A stretch of 34,064 nt of DNA from Gammaproteobacteria bacterium (GCA_026196615.1 JAPHSW010000158.1:1-34064), one strand, 5' to 3'. Shown: positions 18,862-28,806, numbered from the stretch's first letter. Notes: generated from the sequence alone by a model not told the origin. Made by a program: numbers and translations.

Positions 18862-20295
18862 ATGTTAAATAAAGACGTGACAAGTAAATACACGGCATCC
18901 TCATCAAGAGGCCTAGTAAAGACGTCTATTAATGTTTTAGTTTTTCTACTCATTATAATTTCAGTCATACTTTTATTGTTTTATACCCCCTCTTTTTTAA
19001 CTGAAGATGAATCAAAAATTAGTGCGGTATTACTGATCATTATTACTTTGTGGGCAACAGGTATCATACCGGAACATATCACGGCATTACTGTTCTTTTT
19101 GAGTATGATTCTCTTTTCATTGGCACCAGCTGAAGTGGTTTTTTCTGGTTTTATCTCTGCGGTGTACTGGTTGGTTTTTGCTGGTCTGGTTATTGGTTTA
19201 GCCATAAATGAGACAGGTTTGGGTAAACGCTTTGCTCATCGGATTGTGATACATCTTGAAGGCAGTTATTTGAAAATTATTTCAGGTGTGGTTCTCATTG
19301 GTGTTATTTTTAGTTTCTTAATGCCTTCTGCAATGGGGCGAGTTGTCTTATTAGTCCCTATTGCTTTAGGGATTGCCAATCATTTTGGCTTTGCTCCAGG
19401 CTCTAATGGTCGAACGGCTATTGTTTTAGCGGCAATCTTTGGTACGTTTATACCCGCATTTTCAATATTACCGGCAAATGTTGCTAATATGATTCTTGCT
19501 GGTTTAGCGGAAAATCAATTTAATCTATCTTTTTTGTATGGGGAGTATTTGCTTCTCCATTTCCCAGCTTTAGGCTTATTAAAAGCGATTGTTATTATTG
19601 CTTTAATCATTTGGTTTTATCCAGATAGCCCATCAGAAAAACAGTATCGTGAATTGACTGCAAGCAGAAAAATATCAAAAAATGAATCAATATTATTAGC
19701 TCTGATCATCTTGCTATTAGTTCTTTGGGGAAGTGACTTTATCCACCATATTTCTCCTGCATGGATTGCCTTAGGAGGTGCTATTTTTTTGTTATTACCT
19801 GGCATCAGTATTGTTAGCCGAAAAGCCTTTAATGAAAAGATTAACTTCTCTTCCTTATTGTTTGTTGCCGGCATTCTAGGATTTGGTGGTGTTATTAGTA
19901 GCTCAGGTATTGGTGATGTTATAGCACAACACTTTTTGTCCATTTTACCTGTGGAGCAGGGTAAAACGTTTATTAACTTCATGCTGCTTAATTTTATGGC
20001 GGTAGTAACGGGATTTATGACCACATTACCTGGAGTGCCTGCCGTGTTAACACCCTTATCAGCGCAATTATCACAAGCAACTGGCTTGCCTATAGAAAGT
20101 GTGGTGATGACACAGGTGATTGGTTTTTCTACCATTATGTTTCCCTATCAGGCTCCTCCTATCTTAGTGGGCTTACAAATGGCAGGAGAGAATATTTCAA
20201 GTGCAATCAAGTTTTGTTTTTGGCTAACCATTGTGAGCTTGTGTGTTTTAATGCCTATTAACTATTTGTGGTGGCAATTGATGGGGATGTTTTAA
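18862..20295 (+). CDS. DASS/SLC13-family-like transporter
   Basis: 477-residue polytopic membrane protein with about 11-12 helices in two similar halves. Signs of the divalent anion:Na+ symporter group include LWATGIIPEHITALLFFLSM near the first helices and the paired hairpin-type segments FLMPSAMGRVVLLVPIALG and TTLPGVPAVLTPLSAQLSQ. The usual SNT sodium-site motifs are not clearly present, so substrate and coupling ion may differ from dicarboxylate carriers; sulfate, sulfonates or organic acids are possible. AGGT precedes the ATG. A half-site GAACGTT resembling the TetR operator lies at 18823-18829, 33 bp before the start, but the palindrome is incomplete. Last plus-strand gene of the row, convergent with the CadC-like regulator. 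Confidence 0.8.
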   Translation: MLNKDVTSKYTASSSRGLVKTSINVLVFLLIIISVILLLFYTPSFLTEDESKISAVLLIIITLWATGIIPEHITALLFFLSMILFSLAPAEVVFSGFISAVYWLVFAGLVIGLAINETGLGKRFAHRIVIHLEGSYLKIISGVVLIGVIFSFLMPSAMGRVVLLVPIALGIANHFGFAPGSNGRTAIVLAAIFGTFIPAFSILPANVANMILAGLAENQFNLSFLYGEYLLLHFPALGLLKAIVIIALIIWFYPDSPSEKQYRELTASRKISKNESILLALIILLLVLWGSDFIHHISPAWIALGGAIFLLLPGISIVSRKAFNEKINFSSLLFVAGILGFGGVISSSGIGDVIAQHFLSILPVEQGKTFINFMLLNFMAVVTGFMTTLPGVPAVLTPLSAQLSQATGLPIESVVMTQVIGFSTIMFPYQAPPILVGLQMAGENISSAIKFCFWLTIVSLCVLMPINYLWWQLMGMF

Positions 20296-20324
20296 AGAAG
20301 CACTTATTTGAATAGTCTATCTTA

Positions 20325-21950
20325 TTATTTGATACCAGCCAGACGCAGGTTATCAATAATTCTTTGTTGTTTAACTTCATCTTTGATTGGAAATATTCGT
20401 ACAACATCTTCCAACATAAATTGGGGAGCTATGGTATCAAGCTGTTCTGCTGCCCATTCTGCTTCATCTGTTTTTTTCATTCGACTGAGTGTTGCCACTA
20501 GCATGACATGTGATGTAATTAAGCTGTAGTTTTTTTCCATTGCATCTTGTAATGAGGAAAGTGCTTTCTCATCTTCACCAAGAAAAAAATAAGCCTGACC
20601 AAGTGCGGAAGCATAGGGAGCCGGATAATATGGGTTGTCACGCATTAATTGACGTAATATTTTCACGCCTTTAGCCTCATTACCACTGTAAATATGACTT
20701 TCGGCTAAGGTGGCAAAAGCATCTGTATAACTGGGATTCAATTTTAGTGAATAGTTAGCTGATTCAATGGCCAGGCTATACTGATGATTGTTGACTCTAG
20801 CATAAGCCAGAGCCCAATGTGACTGGGGGAGTTCGTTATCAATCTCAATGGCTTTTTCTGCCAATGATATGGCTGTAGATAAAGAATTCTCATTTTCAGA
20901 ATCCCAACGATAGCGATATGCATCAGCATAAGTCAGTGATTGAGCACCATAAGCCCGTGCAAAAGCGGGATCGGTTTCAATGGCTTTCTGAAAATATTGT
21001 CTGGCCATCAAATTAGATGTTTTATTATGTTGGACATAGAGTGATTGTCCTTTTAGAAAAAAGTCGTAAGCTTCAATGCTGCGAGTATAGTGCTGTGCGA
21101 CTCGTTTTTTTTCCTCTTTTGTCAACTTAATGGATAAAGAAGAGACAATTTGTGATGTAATCTCATCTTGTACTTTGAATATTTCTGTAATTTCACTATC
21201 GTAACTTTCTGCCCACATCTGGTGATGTGTTTTGTTGTCAATTAATCGAACATTGACACGTAAGGTGTTTCCTGCACGTTGCACACTTCCTAATAAATTG
21301 AAATGAATGTTCTGTGCCATCTTCTCATTGTTGCTCTGAGTTTGATTCTCAGGTAATTCAATGACTTGTAATCCAGAAATTTTTGAGAGTGCTATTTTGA
21401 TATCAGCCGTTATACCATTACTAAAATAAGCTTGATCATTTTTATCACTTAGATTTTGAAAAGGTAAAATGGCAATTGATAAAGACTGAGGTTGAGAGTT
21501 TAAATAATCGCTATCATTGTTATTTGAGGTGTACCATATTGCACTAATCACCAATATGGTCACAACAGATAGTATACCGATAGTTTTGATTAACCAGGTG
21601 GGTTGTTGGGATTTCTGTGTGGGTGATAATTCATTGTTTTGCTGCCAGCGCACTGGAGCTATCAATCGATAACCCTTTTTAGTGACGGTCTCAATGTATT
21701 TAGGTTGACGAGAATTATCTCCTAGAGCTTTTCTAAGTCTTGTTAAACAAGTTGTTAAGGCATCATAGCCAATGACTTGATCCGGCCAAACTGCTTTTTC
21801 TAATTGTCCGCGGCTCATGACATCACCATGATGGTGAGCAAGAAAAACCAGCAAAGCCATAACCTTACTTTCCAGCTTTATTTGTTGATCTCCCGAAACA
21901 ATCTGGTTTGCGTTAACATCAACATACCAATCTGAAATATAAAAGTTCAT
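20325..21950 (-). CDS. CadC-like membrane-anchored winged-helix regulator with TolB-like and TPR domains
   Basis: 541 residues. Residues about 1-100 are an OmpR-type winged helix (DALTTCLTRLRKALGDNSRQ, then YIETVTKKGYRLIAPV). A single transmembrane segment follows at about 119-140. The outside part starts with a TolB/FlgO-like region (about 157-275, SIAILPFQNLSDKNDQAYFS) and continues as TPR repeats (about 290-520). This is the architecture of one-component membrane regulators that sense an external cue or partner and bind DNA directly. Convergent with the DASS transporter (29 bp between stops) and divergent from the GlcG-like gene (239 bp), the latter being a possible target. The signal is unknown. 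Confidence 0.88.
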   Translation of the reverse strand: MNFYISDWYVDVNANQIVSGDQQIKLESKVMALLVFLAHHHGDVMSRGQLEKAVWPDQVIGYDALTTCLTRLRKALGDNSRQPKYIETVTKKGYRLIAPVRWQQNNELSPTQKSQQPTWLIKTIGILSVVTILVISAIWYTSNNNDSDYLNSQPQSLSIAILPFQNLSDKNDQAYFSNGITADIKIALSKISGLQVIELPENQTQSNNEKMAQNIHFNLLGSVQRAGNTLRVNVRLIDNKTHHQMWAESYDSEITEIFKVQDEITSQIVSSLSIKLTKEEKKRVAQHYTRSIEAYDFFLKGQSLYVQHNKTSNLMARQYFQKAIETDPAFARAYGAQSLTYADAYRYRWDSENENSLSTAISLAEKAIEIDNELPQSHWALAYARVNNHQYSLAIESANYSLKLNPSYTDAFATLAESHIYSGNEAKGVKILRQLMRDNPYYPAPYASALGQAYFFLGEDEKALSSLQDAMEKNYSLITSHVMLVATLSRMKKTDEAEWAAEQLDTIAPQFMLEDVVRIFPIKDEVKQQRIIDNLRLAGIK

Positions 21951-22189
21951 ACTAGACGTGTTTTTCCATTTTTTATTCTATAATACTTTTAACTATCTTA
22001 TTGTTTTTCATGACTTTTCAGTTTCGTCAGATACTCGTTTGAGTTCAGACATAACTTTATAGGCCTTTTGGGTTATAAATTATCACTGATTAAATCATAA
22101 TTTTCAGTGGTAGGTTATGAGACCATTAATCATATATTTTAACAATAACGCTTTTAAAAAATACACCTTTAAAAATACAGGAAGATAAT

Positions 22190-22672
22190 ATGAAATTTAT
22201 AACGGCATCAATTCTAATGTTTGTGACCAGTATGGCATATGCTGATGAGGGCCTAATGGTCAATACTAAGAACCTATCCTTATCAACGGCGACAACGATT
22301 GCTCAAGCAGCGGTTGTGGCCTGTACAAAAAAAGGGATTCAAATTGGTGTCACTGTTGTAGATAGACAAGGTGTTGTTCAAGTAACTCTACGAGATAGCA
22401 TTGCCGCACAAATTACAGTGCCTATCAGTAAAGGAAAAGCCTATACCGCTGTTAACTTTAATGCGGCAACATCAGCGCTTGGTGAAAGAGCTAATGGCCC
22501 AATTGGCCGTGTTCCTGGTATTATTATGTCGGCAGGAGGTCTACCTATTCAGGTAGGTGGTTCATTAGTTGGTGGTGTTGGAGTCAGCGGTGCGCCATCT
22601 GGAGAAACCGATGAAGCTTGTGCTCAAGCAGGAATTGATGCGGTTATGGATGATCTTGAAATGTCTATGTAA
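22190..22672 (+). CDS. Exported GlcG/HbpS-like protein
   Basis: 160 residues. A short signal peptide (about 1-18, ending in AYA) precedes a domain typical of the GlcG/HbpS family (formerly DUF336): LSTATTIAQAAVVACTKKGI, VTVVDRQGVVQVTLRDSIAA, KAYTAVNF, and the glycine-rich end GGLPIQVGGSLVGGVGVSGA followed by DEACAQAGIDAV. Some members bind heme or act as extracellular redox-stress sensors; others are linked to glycolate or diol use. AGGAAG 6 nt before the ATG is a good ribosome-binding site. Divergent from the CadC-like regulator, which may control it. Confidence 0.88.
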   Translation: MKFITASILMFVTSMAYADEGLMVNTKNLSLSTATTIAQAAVVACTKKGIQIGVTVVDRQGVVQVTLRDSIAAQITVPISKGKAYTAVNFNAATSALGERANGPIGRVPGIIMSAGGLPIQVGGSLVGGVGVSGAPSGETDEACAQAGIDAVMDDLEMSM

Positions 22673-22704
22673 AAACTGATTCTTTATAGCCTGTTTCATC
22701 CAAT

Positions 22705-22744
22705 ATTAGTGTCAAGCTATGTTTCTTAATGGCTTGGCACTAAT
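22705..22744 (+). terminator. Stem-loop after the GlcG-like gene
   Basis: ATTAGTGTCAAGC pairs with GCTTGGCACTAAT across a 14-nt loop: 12 Watson-Crick pairs and one G-U. It begins 32 bp after the stop codon. There is no U-tract, so termination efficiency is uncertain. Confidence 0.6.
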
Positions 22745-22923
22745 TATACAAGCATACCAATCAGCTTTTAGTTTTTAGGTTTAATAGAGGTGAATAGGGT
22801 GATAGATATTCTTATGTCCTGTGTTAGAATGACTCAACGTTATAGGAATGCAAATAATAAATAATTACTTTGTAAAGTTTGCCAGATTGAAAGCTGGCAA
22901 TGAGTATCAGAAGAGGATAAATA

Positions 22924-23478
22924 ATGGCTGGAGTAAATAAAGTTATATTGGTAGGTAACCTGGGTAAAGATCCTGATGTGAGATATACGCCAGATGGTAA
23001 AGCGATTACTAATATTACATTGGCCACTTCAGAGTCATGGAAAGATAAAAATACCGGTCAGAAACAAGAAAAAACTGAATGGCATCGAGTCGTCTTTTTT
23101 GGTGGATTAGCCACTATTGCTGGAGAGTACTTACGTAAAGGCTCCAAAGTTTATATTGAAGGTAAGTTACAAACCAGAAAATGGCAGGATCAAAGTGGTC
23201 AGGATCGCTATACGACTGAAATCGTCGTTGATTTTGGTGGTACTATGCAAATGTTAGATAGCCGGACGGGCGGTGATACCGCATTTGGTCAGCAAGGTGG
23301 AGGCAATCAAAACTTCCAACAAAATCAGGCGCCGAATCAGTCTGCACAGCAACAGGCACCACAGCAGAATTTTCAACAAAATCAGGCTCCACAGCAGCAA
23401 CAACCTATGCAACAACCTCAATCAGCTCCAGTTAGTCAGCCTTTTGAAGATGAATTTGATGATGATATTCCTTTTTAA
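22924..23478 (+). CDS. ssb: Single-stranded DNA-binding protein
   Basis: 184 residues. N-terminal OB-fold (about 1-110) begins [20 protein letters not shown] and includes [10 protein letters not shown] and [21 protein letters not shown] Gln-rich linker follows (about 125-170) with two copies of a QNFQQNQAP-type unit, visible as an imperfect DNA duplication at 23309-23330 and 23366-23388. It ends with the acidic tip DDDIPF that recruits replication and repair partners. AGAGGA lies before the ATG. In many gammaproteobacteria ssb follows uvrA and the MFS gene closely; here a large accessory block separates them. No LexA box seen upstream. Confidence 0.98.
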   Translation: MAGVNKVILVGNLGKDPDVRYTPDGKAITNITLATSESWKDKNTGQKQEKTEWHRVVFFGGLATIAGEYLRKGSKVYIEGKLQTRKWQDQSGQDRYTTEIVVDFGGTMQMLDSRTGGDTAFGQQGGGNQNFQQNQAPNQSAQQQAPQQNFQQNQAPQQQQPMQQPQSAPVSQPFEDEFDDDIPF

Positions 23479-23511
23479 AGGTCACCATAGAGTGATTGTG
23501 TAAAATATTAC

Positions 23512-23539
23512 AAAAAGCCTTCTAAATGAGGGCTTTTTT
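23512..23539. terminator. Bidirectional terminator between ssb and gloB
   Basis: AAAAAGCC and GGCTTTTT flank an 11-nt loop, with the T-run continuing to 23539 and A-runs on the other side. It is suited to both ssb (+) and the convergent gloB (-). Confidence 0.8.
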
Positions 23540-23569
23540 GTGTGACAGTAAAACTAATAATTAAAGCAA

Positions 23570-24349
23570 CTAGTCATATTCAGTATCTTTCCAATAACGA
23601 ATAGCGCCAAATACTTCTGCATTGGTTGTTAATTTTTTCCCAGAAAATTTTTCTGCGGCTTCAATGACTTCAGGGGTTTTATAGCGTAAAAAAGGATTGG
23701 TTTTTAATTCCATTTCTAGAGTGGATGGTACGGTTGGAATTTCTTGTTTTCGCTTATTATTATCTTCAATTTCTCTTTGTAATAAGTTTTTATTATCAGG
23801 TTCTACCCATTTTGCAAAACCAATATTGTCTAAAGTGTACTCATGGGCACAATAAACCATTGTCTCAGCAGGTAATAAAGCCAATTTGCTTAAAGAATGT
23901 TCCATTTGTGCCATAGTGCCTTCAAAGACTCGTCCACAACCACAAGCAAACAATGTATCACCACAGAATAAGATCCCAGGACTGTAATAGGCAATGTGCC
24001 CACTGGTGTGGCCAGGGACATCAATTACCTTAAAGCGGGCATTAATTTCAGGAATAAAGACTTCATCATCTTCTTTTAAAGGGTGAGTCATTGATGAAAT
24101 TTTTTCTTTTTCTGGGCCATAGATCTTCATATCAGGAAATTTTTTCAATAATTGAGATACACCTCCAGTATGATCAGCGTGGTGATGGGTCAGTAAAATA
24201 GCCACAGGCTCAATATGTTGTGTTTTAACTAAGTGTAGTATTTGTTGAGCTTCACCGGGATCAACCAATACAACCTGTTTTTGTTCTTCAGCATGAAGCA
24301 TCCATATATAGTTGTCTGAGAAAGCGGGGATAGCTTTTATATTTATCAT
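23570..24349 (-). CDS. gloB: Hydroxyacylglutathione hydrolase (glyoxalase II)
   Basis: 259 residues. Hydrolyses S-D-lactoylglutathione to D-lactate and glutathione, the second step of methylglyoxal detoxification in the cytoplasm. Metallo-beta-lactamase fold with the binuclear site motif LLTHHHADHTGG (about residues 52-63), DVPGHTSGHIAYY, FCGDTLFACGCGR and YCAHEYTL; the C-terminal part (about 170-259) is the substrate-binding HAGH_C domain with NPFLRY. Length matches the bacterial family. Convergent with ssb. The rest of the upstream sequence to the MAPEG gene shows no further gene. Confidence 0.96.
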   Translation of the reverse strand: MINIKAIPAFSDNYIWMLHAEEQKQVVLVDPGEAQQILHLVKTQHIEPVAILLTHHHADHTGGVSQLLKKFPDMKIYGPEKEKISSMTHPLKEDDEVFIPEINARFKVIDVPGHTSGHIAYYSPGILFCGDTLFACGCGRVFEGTMAQMEHSLSKLALLPAETMVYCAHEYTLDNIGFAKWVEPDNKNLLQREIEDNNKRKQEIPTVPSTLEMELKTNPFLRYKTPEVIEAAEKFSGKKLTTNAEVFGAIRYWKDTEYD

Positions 24350-24585
24350 AATAAACTCGTCATTTTTTATACTGTATTTTTATCAGTATCTTCTCAAAAT
24401 TAATAAAAATCCATATCCATTTCAATTAATTTTTTACCATTTTGGCTCAATATCCAGAAATGATTATGATCTCGAAAAGTTGTTTCTGCAAATAGTTCAG
24501 TTGTTTGGCACATAGATGCTCTCTCTGGTTCAATTTAATATGAGTGTTAGCAAGTTTTAAAGCATACAATATCGGAGCATTTACA

Positions 24586-24978
24586 ATGACTATTGAACTA
24601 TACTGGCTTATCTTATCTGTTTTATTCACATCCATTTTATGGATTCCCTATATTCTCAACAGACTGATTGAACAGGGGATTATGAAGGCTCTCTGGGACC
24701 CAGATGGTGAGATGATGACTGAAGTACCCTGGGCAAAACGGTTGATGAGTGCCCATGTTAATTCAGTGGAAAATCTGGTTGTTTTTGCACCGTTGGTCAT
24801 TATTGCTCATATTCTTGGAATTAGTAATGAACTTACTGAACAGGCAGTGGTTATTTATTTTTTCTCTCGACTTTTTCATGCAGTTTTATTTACATTAAGA
24901 GTTCCAGTTCTAAGAATACTTTCATTCTTAGGTGGTTTCTATGCGCAAGTATTGATGATAATTTCATTACTGAGTTGA
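24586..24978 (+). CDS. MAPEG-family membrane protein
   Basis: 130 residues from the ATG at 24586, chosen because GGAG precedes it at good spacing and the family starts with the first hydrophobic helix; the frame extends to an ATG at 24544 without support. Four membrane segments, with the MAPEG signature RLMSAHVNSVENLVVFAPLV linking helices 1 and 2. Eukaryotic MAPEG members are microsomal glutathione transferases and related eicosanoid enzymes; bacterial ones often have glutathione transferase or peroxidase activity, or unknown roles. gloB, a glutathione-dependent enzyme, is divergent next door, which is compatible but not proof of a glutathione link. Confidence 0.87.
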   Translation: MTIELYWLILSVLFTSILWIPYILNRLIEQGIMKALWDPDGEMMTEVPWAKRLMSAHVNSVENLVVFAPLVIIAHILGISNELTEQAVVIYFFSRLFHAVLFTLRVPVLRILSFLGGFYAQVLMIISLLS

Positions 24979-25164
24979 TTAAGGTGAAATAAGGTTAAAG
25001 CACAGTTGTAATTGCTCTGGGATATTTGGAATTTTGATTACCCGTACGGTTAAATGAAAAATCATAGACTAGGACAATGGTACAATGATTTTATAGCTTT
25101 AGGTCTTATGATGATGACTGAGCATCAGGAATAAATGGGTAATCAATAATAATGAGAGCTTACT

Positions 25165-26166
25165 ATGCTTAAAAACAGAGAGCATTTTTCAAAGCCAATG
25201 AACTCGACGGAGCCGGGTGACGTATTGAGCCAAATTTTAAATTCCATTGGTATTTCGGGTAGTGTGCTTTTAAAAGAAGAATATTGCTCACCATGGGCTG
25301 TTTCAGTTCCTCAGTCAACACAGCTTAATATTTTATTAAATACGGCTAAAAATATTCGTGTTGCCACTTTCCATTGGGTTGAACGTGGTCAGCTTAATCT
25401 TAAGTTTGATAGTGGCGATGATGTCAGTATTGAACAAGGTGAAATGATTGTTTGTTTTTCTGGGCAGGGGCATACTCTGTATCAGGGAATAAGTCAGACA
25501 ACGACCTCTTTTGCGAATATTATGGCTGGTACAGAAAATATTTATAAACCTGAGGTGAAGGGGGATAAATCCAGTACGCTCTTAGTGTGTGGTGTTTTTC
25601 TTTTACATGATACATCGCTTAATCCCTTATTGTCATCACTGCCACCTGTTTTGAAACTTGATGTAACAAATTCGGATAAGTTTCCTCGCTTATACGGGGT
25701 GATTCAATTAATGGTTCAAGAATTTAATGATTATTCTGTTGGTAATAGTTATGTTATTGAACGCTATCTGGAAATTTTATGTGCAGAAACCATCAGGGCA
25801 CATATAGAACGTCTTCCTGAACAAGCAACAGGATGGTTGTCAGCAATAAATGATCCCCTAATAGGCAAGTCGATTGAAGCAATACACTTAAATCCTGAAT
25901 TTAACTGGTCAGTTATGGAGCTTGCTTCAAAAGTGGCTATGTCATCATCACGTTTTGCGGCAAGGTTTGTTGCTGCTGTTGGAGAGCCGCCAATGATATA
26001 TGTAACAAAATGGCGTATGTATCTGGCCAGCAGAGATTTGAGAGAGACGTCTAATAGTATTGAGCAGATTGGCAATAAGGTTGGTTATGAAAATATGGCT
26101 TCTTTTAGTCGGGCATTTAAACGACACATGGGTACATCACCGGGAGCATGGCGACTAGATTCATAA
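25165..26166 (+). CDS. AraC-family transcriptional regulator with N-terminal cupin domain
   Basis: 333 residues. The N-terminal part (about 20-220) is a cupin-type sensor domain (VATFHWVERGQLNLKF, EQGEMIVCFSGQGHTLYQG). The C-terminal 100 residues carry two helix-turn-helix motifs (MELASKVAMSSSRFAARFVA and the AraC signature IGNKVGYENMASFSRAFKRH followed by GTSPGAWR). The arrangement is that of the RclR-like cupin_6 group, which responds to reactive chlorine or related stress through Cys residues; here Cys occur at EEYCSP, VCFSG and LVCGVF. Targets unknown; the codirectional MAPEG gene 186 bp upstream is a candidate. Start ATG at 25165 has GAGAG upstream; ATG 25198 is an alternative. Confidence 0.88.
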   Translation: MLKNREHFSKPMNSTEPGDVLSQILNSIGISGSVLLKEEYCSPWAVSVPQSTQLNILLNTAKNIRVATFHWVERGQLNLKFDSGDDVSIEQGEMIVCFSGQGHTLYQGISQTTTSFANIMAGTENIYKPEVKGDKSSTLLVCGVFLLHDTSLNPLLSSLPPVLKLDVTNSDKFPRLYGVIQLMVQEFNDYSVGNSYVIERYLEILCAETIRAHIERLPEQATGWLSAINDPLIGKSIEAIHLNPEFNWSVMELASKVAMSSSRFAARFVAAVGEPPMIYVTKWRMYLASRDLRETSNSIEQIGNKVGYENMASFSRAFKRHMGTSPGAWRLDS

Positions 26167-26625
26167 GGGGGTATTTTAACTGAACTCTTGCTTGGGTGAG
26201 TGGGGCATTTTTGAATTAAAAATTGATTCGAGAAGCTAAACTTGAGAAAGGGAATGGCTGAAATTTATCATAGTATTTTTCAAGAATGACTTATTTCGTT
26301 AATTATATCGATGGTTTTAGCCTCATTTAATGAAAATTTCATAATAAAACATTATTTTTGTTGATGTTTTGTCATAAAATCACTAAAATCGCGTGTAATT
26401 TTCTATGCTTCTCAGCAATTGGGCCAAATTATTTAGAGCAATTTGTGTCTACTGAGACTATTTTCCGGTTTTTTTAAGTTCTACGCCAAATAAAACTATT
26501 GGTGTCGATACTTTTTTCACTATCGGAAAGCAAACCAAATACAAATTTTACACTTATTTTATATTTATTTGACAATAAGTTAAGTGAGTCGATTAACCAG
26601 ATTTTTAGTTTAACCAGAGAATATT
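26167..26625. other. 459-bp region upstream of the EF-G2 gene
   Basis: No gene supported. AT-rich. A perfect -35 hexamer TTGACA occurs at 26569-26574, with a weak -10 (GATTAA, 26591-26596) at 16-bp spacing, which would start transcription only about 25 nt before the fusA-like ATG. An imperfect inverted repeat GTTAA...TTAAC overlaps this promoter. No riboswitch or leader structure was recognised. Confidence 0.4.
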
Positions 26626-28716
26626 ATGGCTGATTTAAGCAAGTACCGTAACATAGGCATCTTCGCACACGTTGATGCGGGAAAAACAACAACCACTGAA
26701 CGTATTTTGAATCTAACGGGTAAGACCCATAAGATTGGTGAAGTACATGATGGTGAAGCAACCACCGACTTCATGGATCAGGAGCAGGAGCGTGGTATTA
26801 CCATTCAGTCTGCTGCAACTTCATGTGAGTGGGATGGTCATCGTATGAACATCATTGACACACCGGGACACGTTGACTTCACTATTGAAGTTTATCGTTC
26901 TTTGAAAGTACTTGACGGCGGTGTAGGTGTTTTCTGTGGTTCTGGTGGTGTTGAGCCTCAGTCAGAAACTAACTGGCGTTATGCGAATGACTCTGGTGTT
27001 GCACGTGTTATTTTCGTTAACAAACTGGATCGTCTTGGCGCTGATTTCTACCGAGTGGTTGATCAAGTTGAGAACGTATTACAAGCTAATCCTTTAGTCA
27101 TGGTTTTGCCTATTGGTGAGGAAGATGACTTCTCTGGTGTGGTTGATCTATTAACTGAAAAAGCATGGGTTTGGGATGGTTCAGGCGATCCTAGTAAGTA
27201 TGAGATACAAGATATTCCAGCTGATTTGGTTGACAGAGCAGCAGAATATCGTGAGCAGTTAATCGAAACAGCGCTTGAGCAAGACGATGATCTGATGGAA
27301 GCCTATCTTGAAGGTGAACAACCTTCTATGGAAGATATCAAGCGTTGTATTCGTAAAGGTACTATTGCTCTTGATTTCTTCCCAACATATTGTGGTTCTG
27401 CATTTAAAAACAAAGGCATTCAATTAGTATTGAATGCGGTCGTTGATTATCTGCCTAACCCAACTGAAGTTAATCCTCAGCCAGAAGTTGATTTAGATGG
27501 TAATGAGACAGGTGAATATGCCATTGTAGATGCAGACAAACCTGTACGTGCTTTAGCATTCAAAATTATGGATGACCGTTTTGGTGCATTGACCTTTACT
27601 CGTATCTACTCAGGTAAAGTTGAAAAAGGCATGACTTTATTAAATACCTTTACTGGCAAAACAGAGCGTATTGGCCGTATTGTAGAAATGCATGCTGATT
27701 CTCGTGAAGAGCTAGACTCTTGTGAAGCGGGTGACATTGTTGCTTTTGTTGGTTTGAAAAACACTCAAACAGGTCATACATTGTGTGATCCAAAAGAGCC
27801 TGCCACTCTGGAACCAATGGTCTTCCCAGATCCTGTTATCTCGATTGCTATTACCCCTAACGATAAGGGTGCCTCTGAGAAAATGGGTATTGCTCTAAAC
27901 AAGATGGTTAAAGAAGATCCTTCTTTCCACGTTGAGACAGACGAAGAAAGTGGTGAAACCATTCTTAAGGGAATGGGTGAGTTACATCTTGATATTAAAA
28001 TTGACATTCTTAAGCGTACTCACGGTGTTGATGTTGAAGTAGGTAAACCTCAGGTTGCCTACCGTGAATCTATCACTCAAGCTGTTGAAGATAGCTACAC
28101 ACATAAGAAGCAGTCTGGTGGTTCTGGTCAGTTTGGTAAGATTGATTATACAATCACACCAGGTGAAGCAAACAGTGGTTATACTTTTGAGTCAACTGTT
28201 ACCGGTGGTAATGTTCCAAGTGAATATTGGGGGGCTATTGAGAAAGCCTTTGGCCGCATGATGGACGAAGGTGTTCTAGCTGGATTCCCAGTGGTTGATG
28301 TTCATGTTGAATTGCAGGATGGTTCATACCACGCAGTGGATTCATCGGCTATGGCGTTTGAATTAGCAGCATATGGTGCTTATCGTCAAACTATGAAGAA
28401 AGCAGGTCCTCAGTTACTTGAGCCTATCATGAAAGTGGATGTTTTCACTCCTGAAGCTCATGTTGGTGATTGTATTGGTGACTTGAATCGTCGTCGTGGC
28501 ATGATTAAGGATCAAGAATCTAATCCAATGGGAACTCGTATTAAAGCTGAAGCACCTCTAAGTGAAATGTTTGGTTACATTGGTGATTTACGTACTATGA
28601 CTTCTGGTCGTGGTCAGTTCTCAATGGAATTTTCACACTATAGTGCATGTCCTAAGAGTGTTGCTGAAGAAGTGATTAAAGAAACCTTAGAGCGTAAAGA
28701 GAAAGCGAAGAAGTAA
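26626..28716 (+). CDS. fusB: Elongation factor G 2 (EF-G2, fusA paralogue)
   Basis: 696-residue translational GTPase. G motifs: [14 protein letters not shown] (G1), GITIQSAA (G2), DTPGHVDFT (G3), [10 protein letters not shown] (G4) and a later G5 region. Domains II-V follow, including [14 protein letters not shown] (domain III) and [14 protein letters not shown] and [13 protein letters not shown] (domains IV-V). The sequence follows the EF-G2 lineage of Vibrio and relatives ([39 protein letters not shown]) rather than the str-operon EF-G1. It lies alone, away from rpsL-rpsG-tuf, as expected for the second copy, with its own terminator. EF-G2-type proteins may act in ribosome recycling or stress translation; the division of labour here is unknown. 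Confidence 0.93.
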   Translation: MADLSKYRNIGIFAHVDAGKTTTTERILNLTGKTHKIGEVHDGEATTDFMDQEQERGITIQSAATSCEWDGHRMNIIDTPGHVDFTIEVYRSLKVLDGGVGVFCGSGGVEPQSETNWRYANDSGVARVIFVNKLDRLGADFYRVVDQVENVLQANPLVMVLPIGEEDDFSGVVDLLTEKAWVWDGSGDPSKYEIQDIPADLVDRAAEYREQLIETALEQDDDLMEAYLEGEQPSMEDIKRCIRKGTIALDFFPTYCGSAFKNKGIQLVLNAVVDYLPNPTEVNPQPEVDLDGNETGEYAIVDADKPVRALAFKIMDDRFGALTFTRIYSGKVEKGMTLLNTFTGKTERIGRIVEMHADSREELDSCEAGDIVAFVGLKNTQTGHTLCDPKEPATLEPMVFPDPVISIAITPNDKGASEKMGIALNKMVKEDPSFHVETDEESGETILKGMGELHLDIKIDILKRTHGVDVEVGKPQVAYRESITQAVEDSYTHKKQSGGSGQFGKIDYTITPGEANSGYTFESTVTGGNVPSEYWGAIEKAFGRMMDEGVLAGFPVVDVHVELQDGSYHAVDSSAMAFELAAYGAYRQTMKKAGPQLLEPIMKVDVFTPEAHVGDCIGDLNRRRGMIKDQESNPMGTRIKAEAPLSEMFGYIGDLRTMTSGRGQFSMEFSHYSACPKSVAEEVIKETLERKEKAKK

Positions 28717-28751
28717 TTTTTTTCTGAAAAATTCTCTTTATCTTTAAGAGA

Positions 28752-28806
28752 AAAGGCCGTGAACTTTAAGTCGGAGCTCTGACTTAAAATTCACGGCCTT
28801 TTTTTT
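28752..28806 (+). terminator. Strong intrinsic terminator after EF-G2
   Basis: A 20-bp stem with one mismatch (28753-28772 with 28781-28800; outer end AAGGCCGTGAA / TTCACGGCCTT) encloses an 8-nt loop and is followed by six further T. Classical factor-independent terminator about 35 bp after the stop codon. Confidence 0.95.

Noticed and set aside
23309-23388. Duplicated DNA in ssb as a mobile or regulatory repeat
   Set aside because: The duplication encodes the low-complexity Gln/Asn/Pro linker and is ordinary for SSB proteins.
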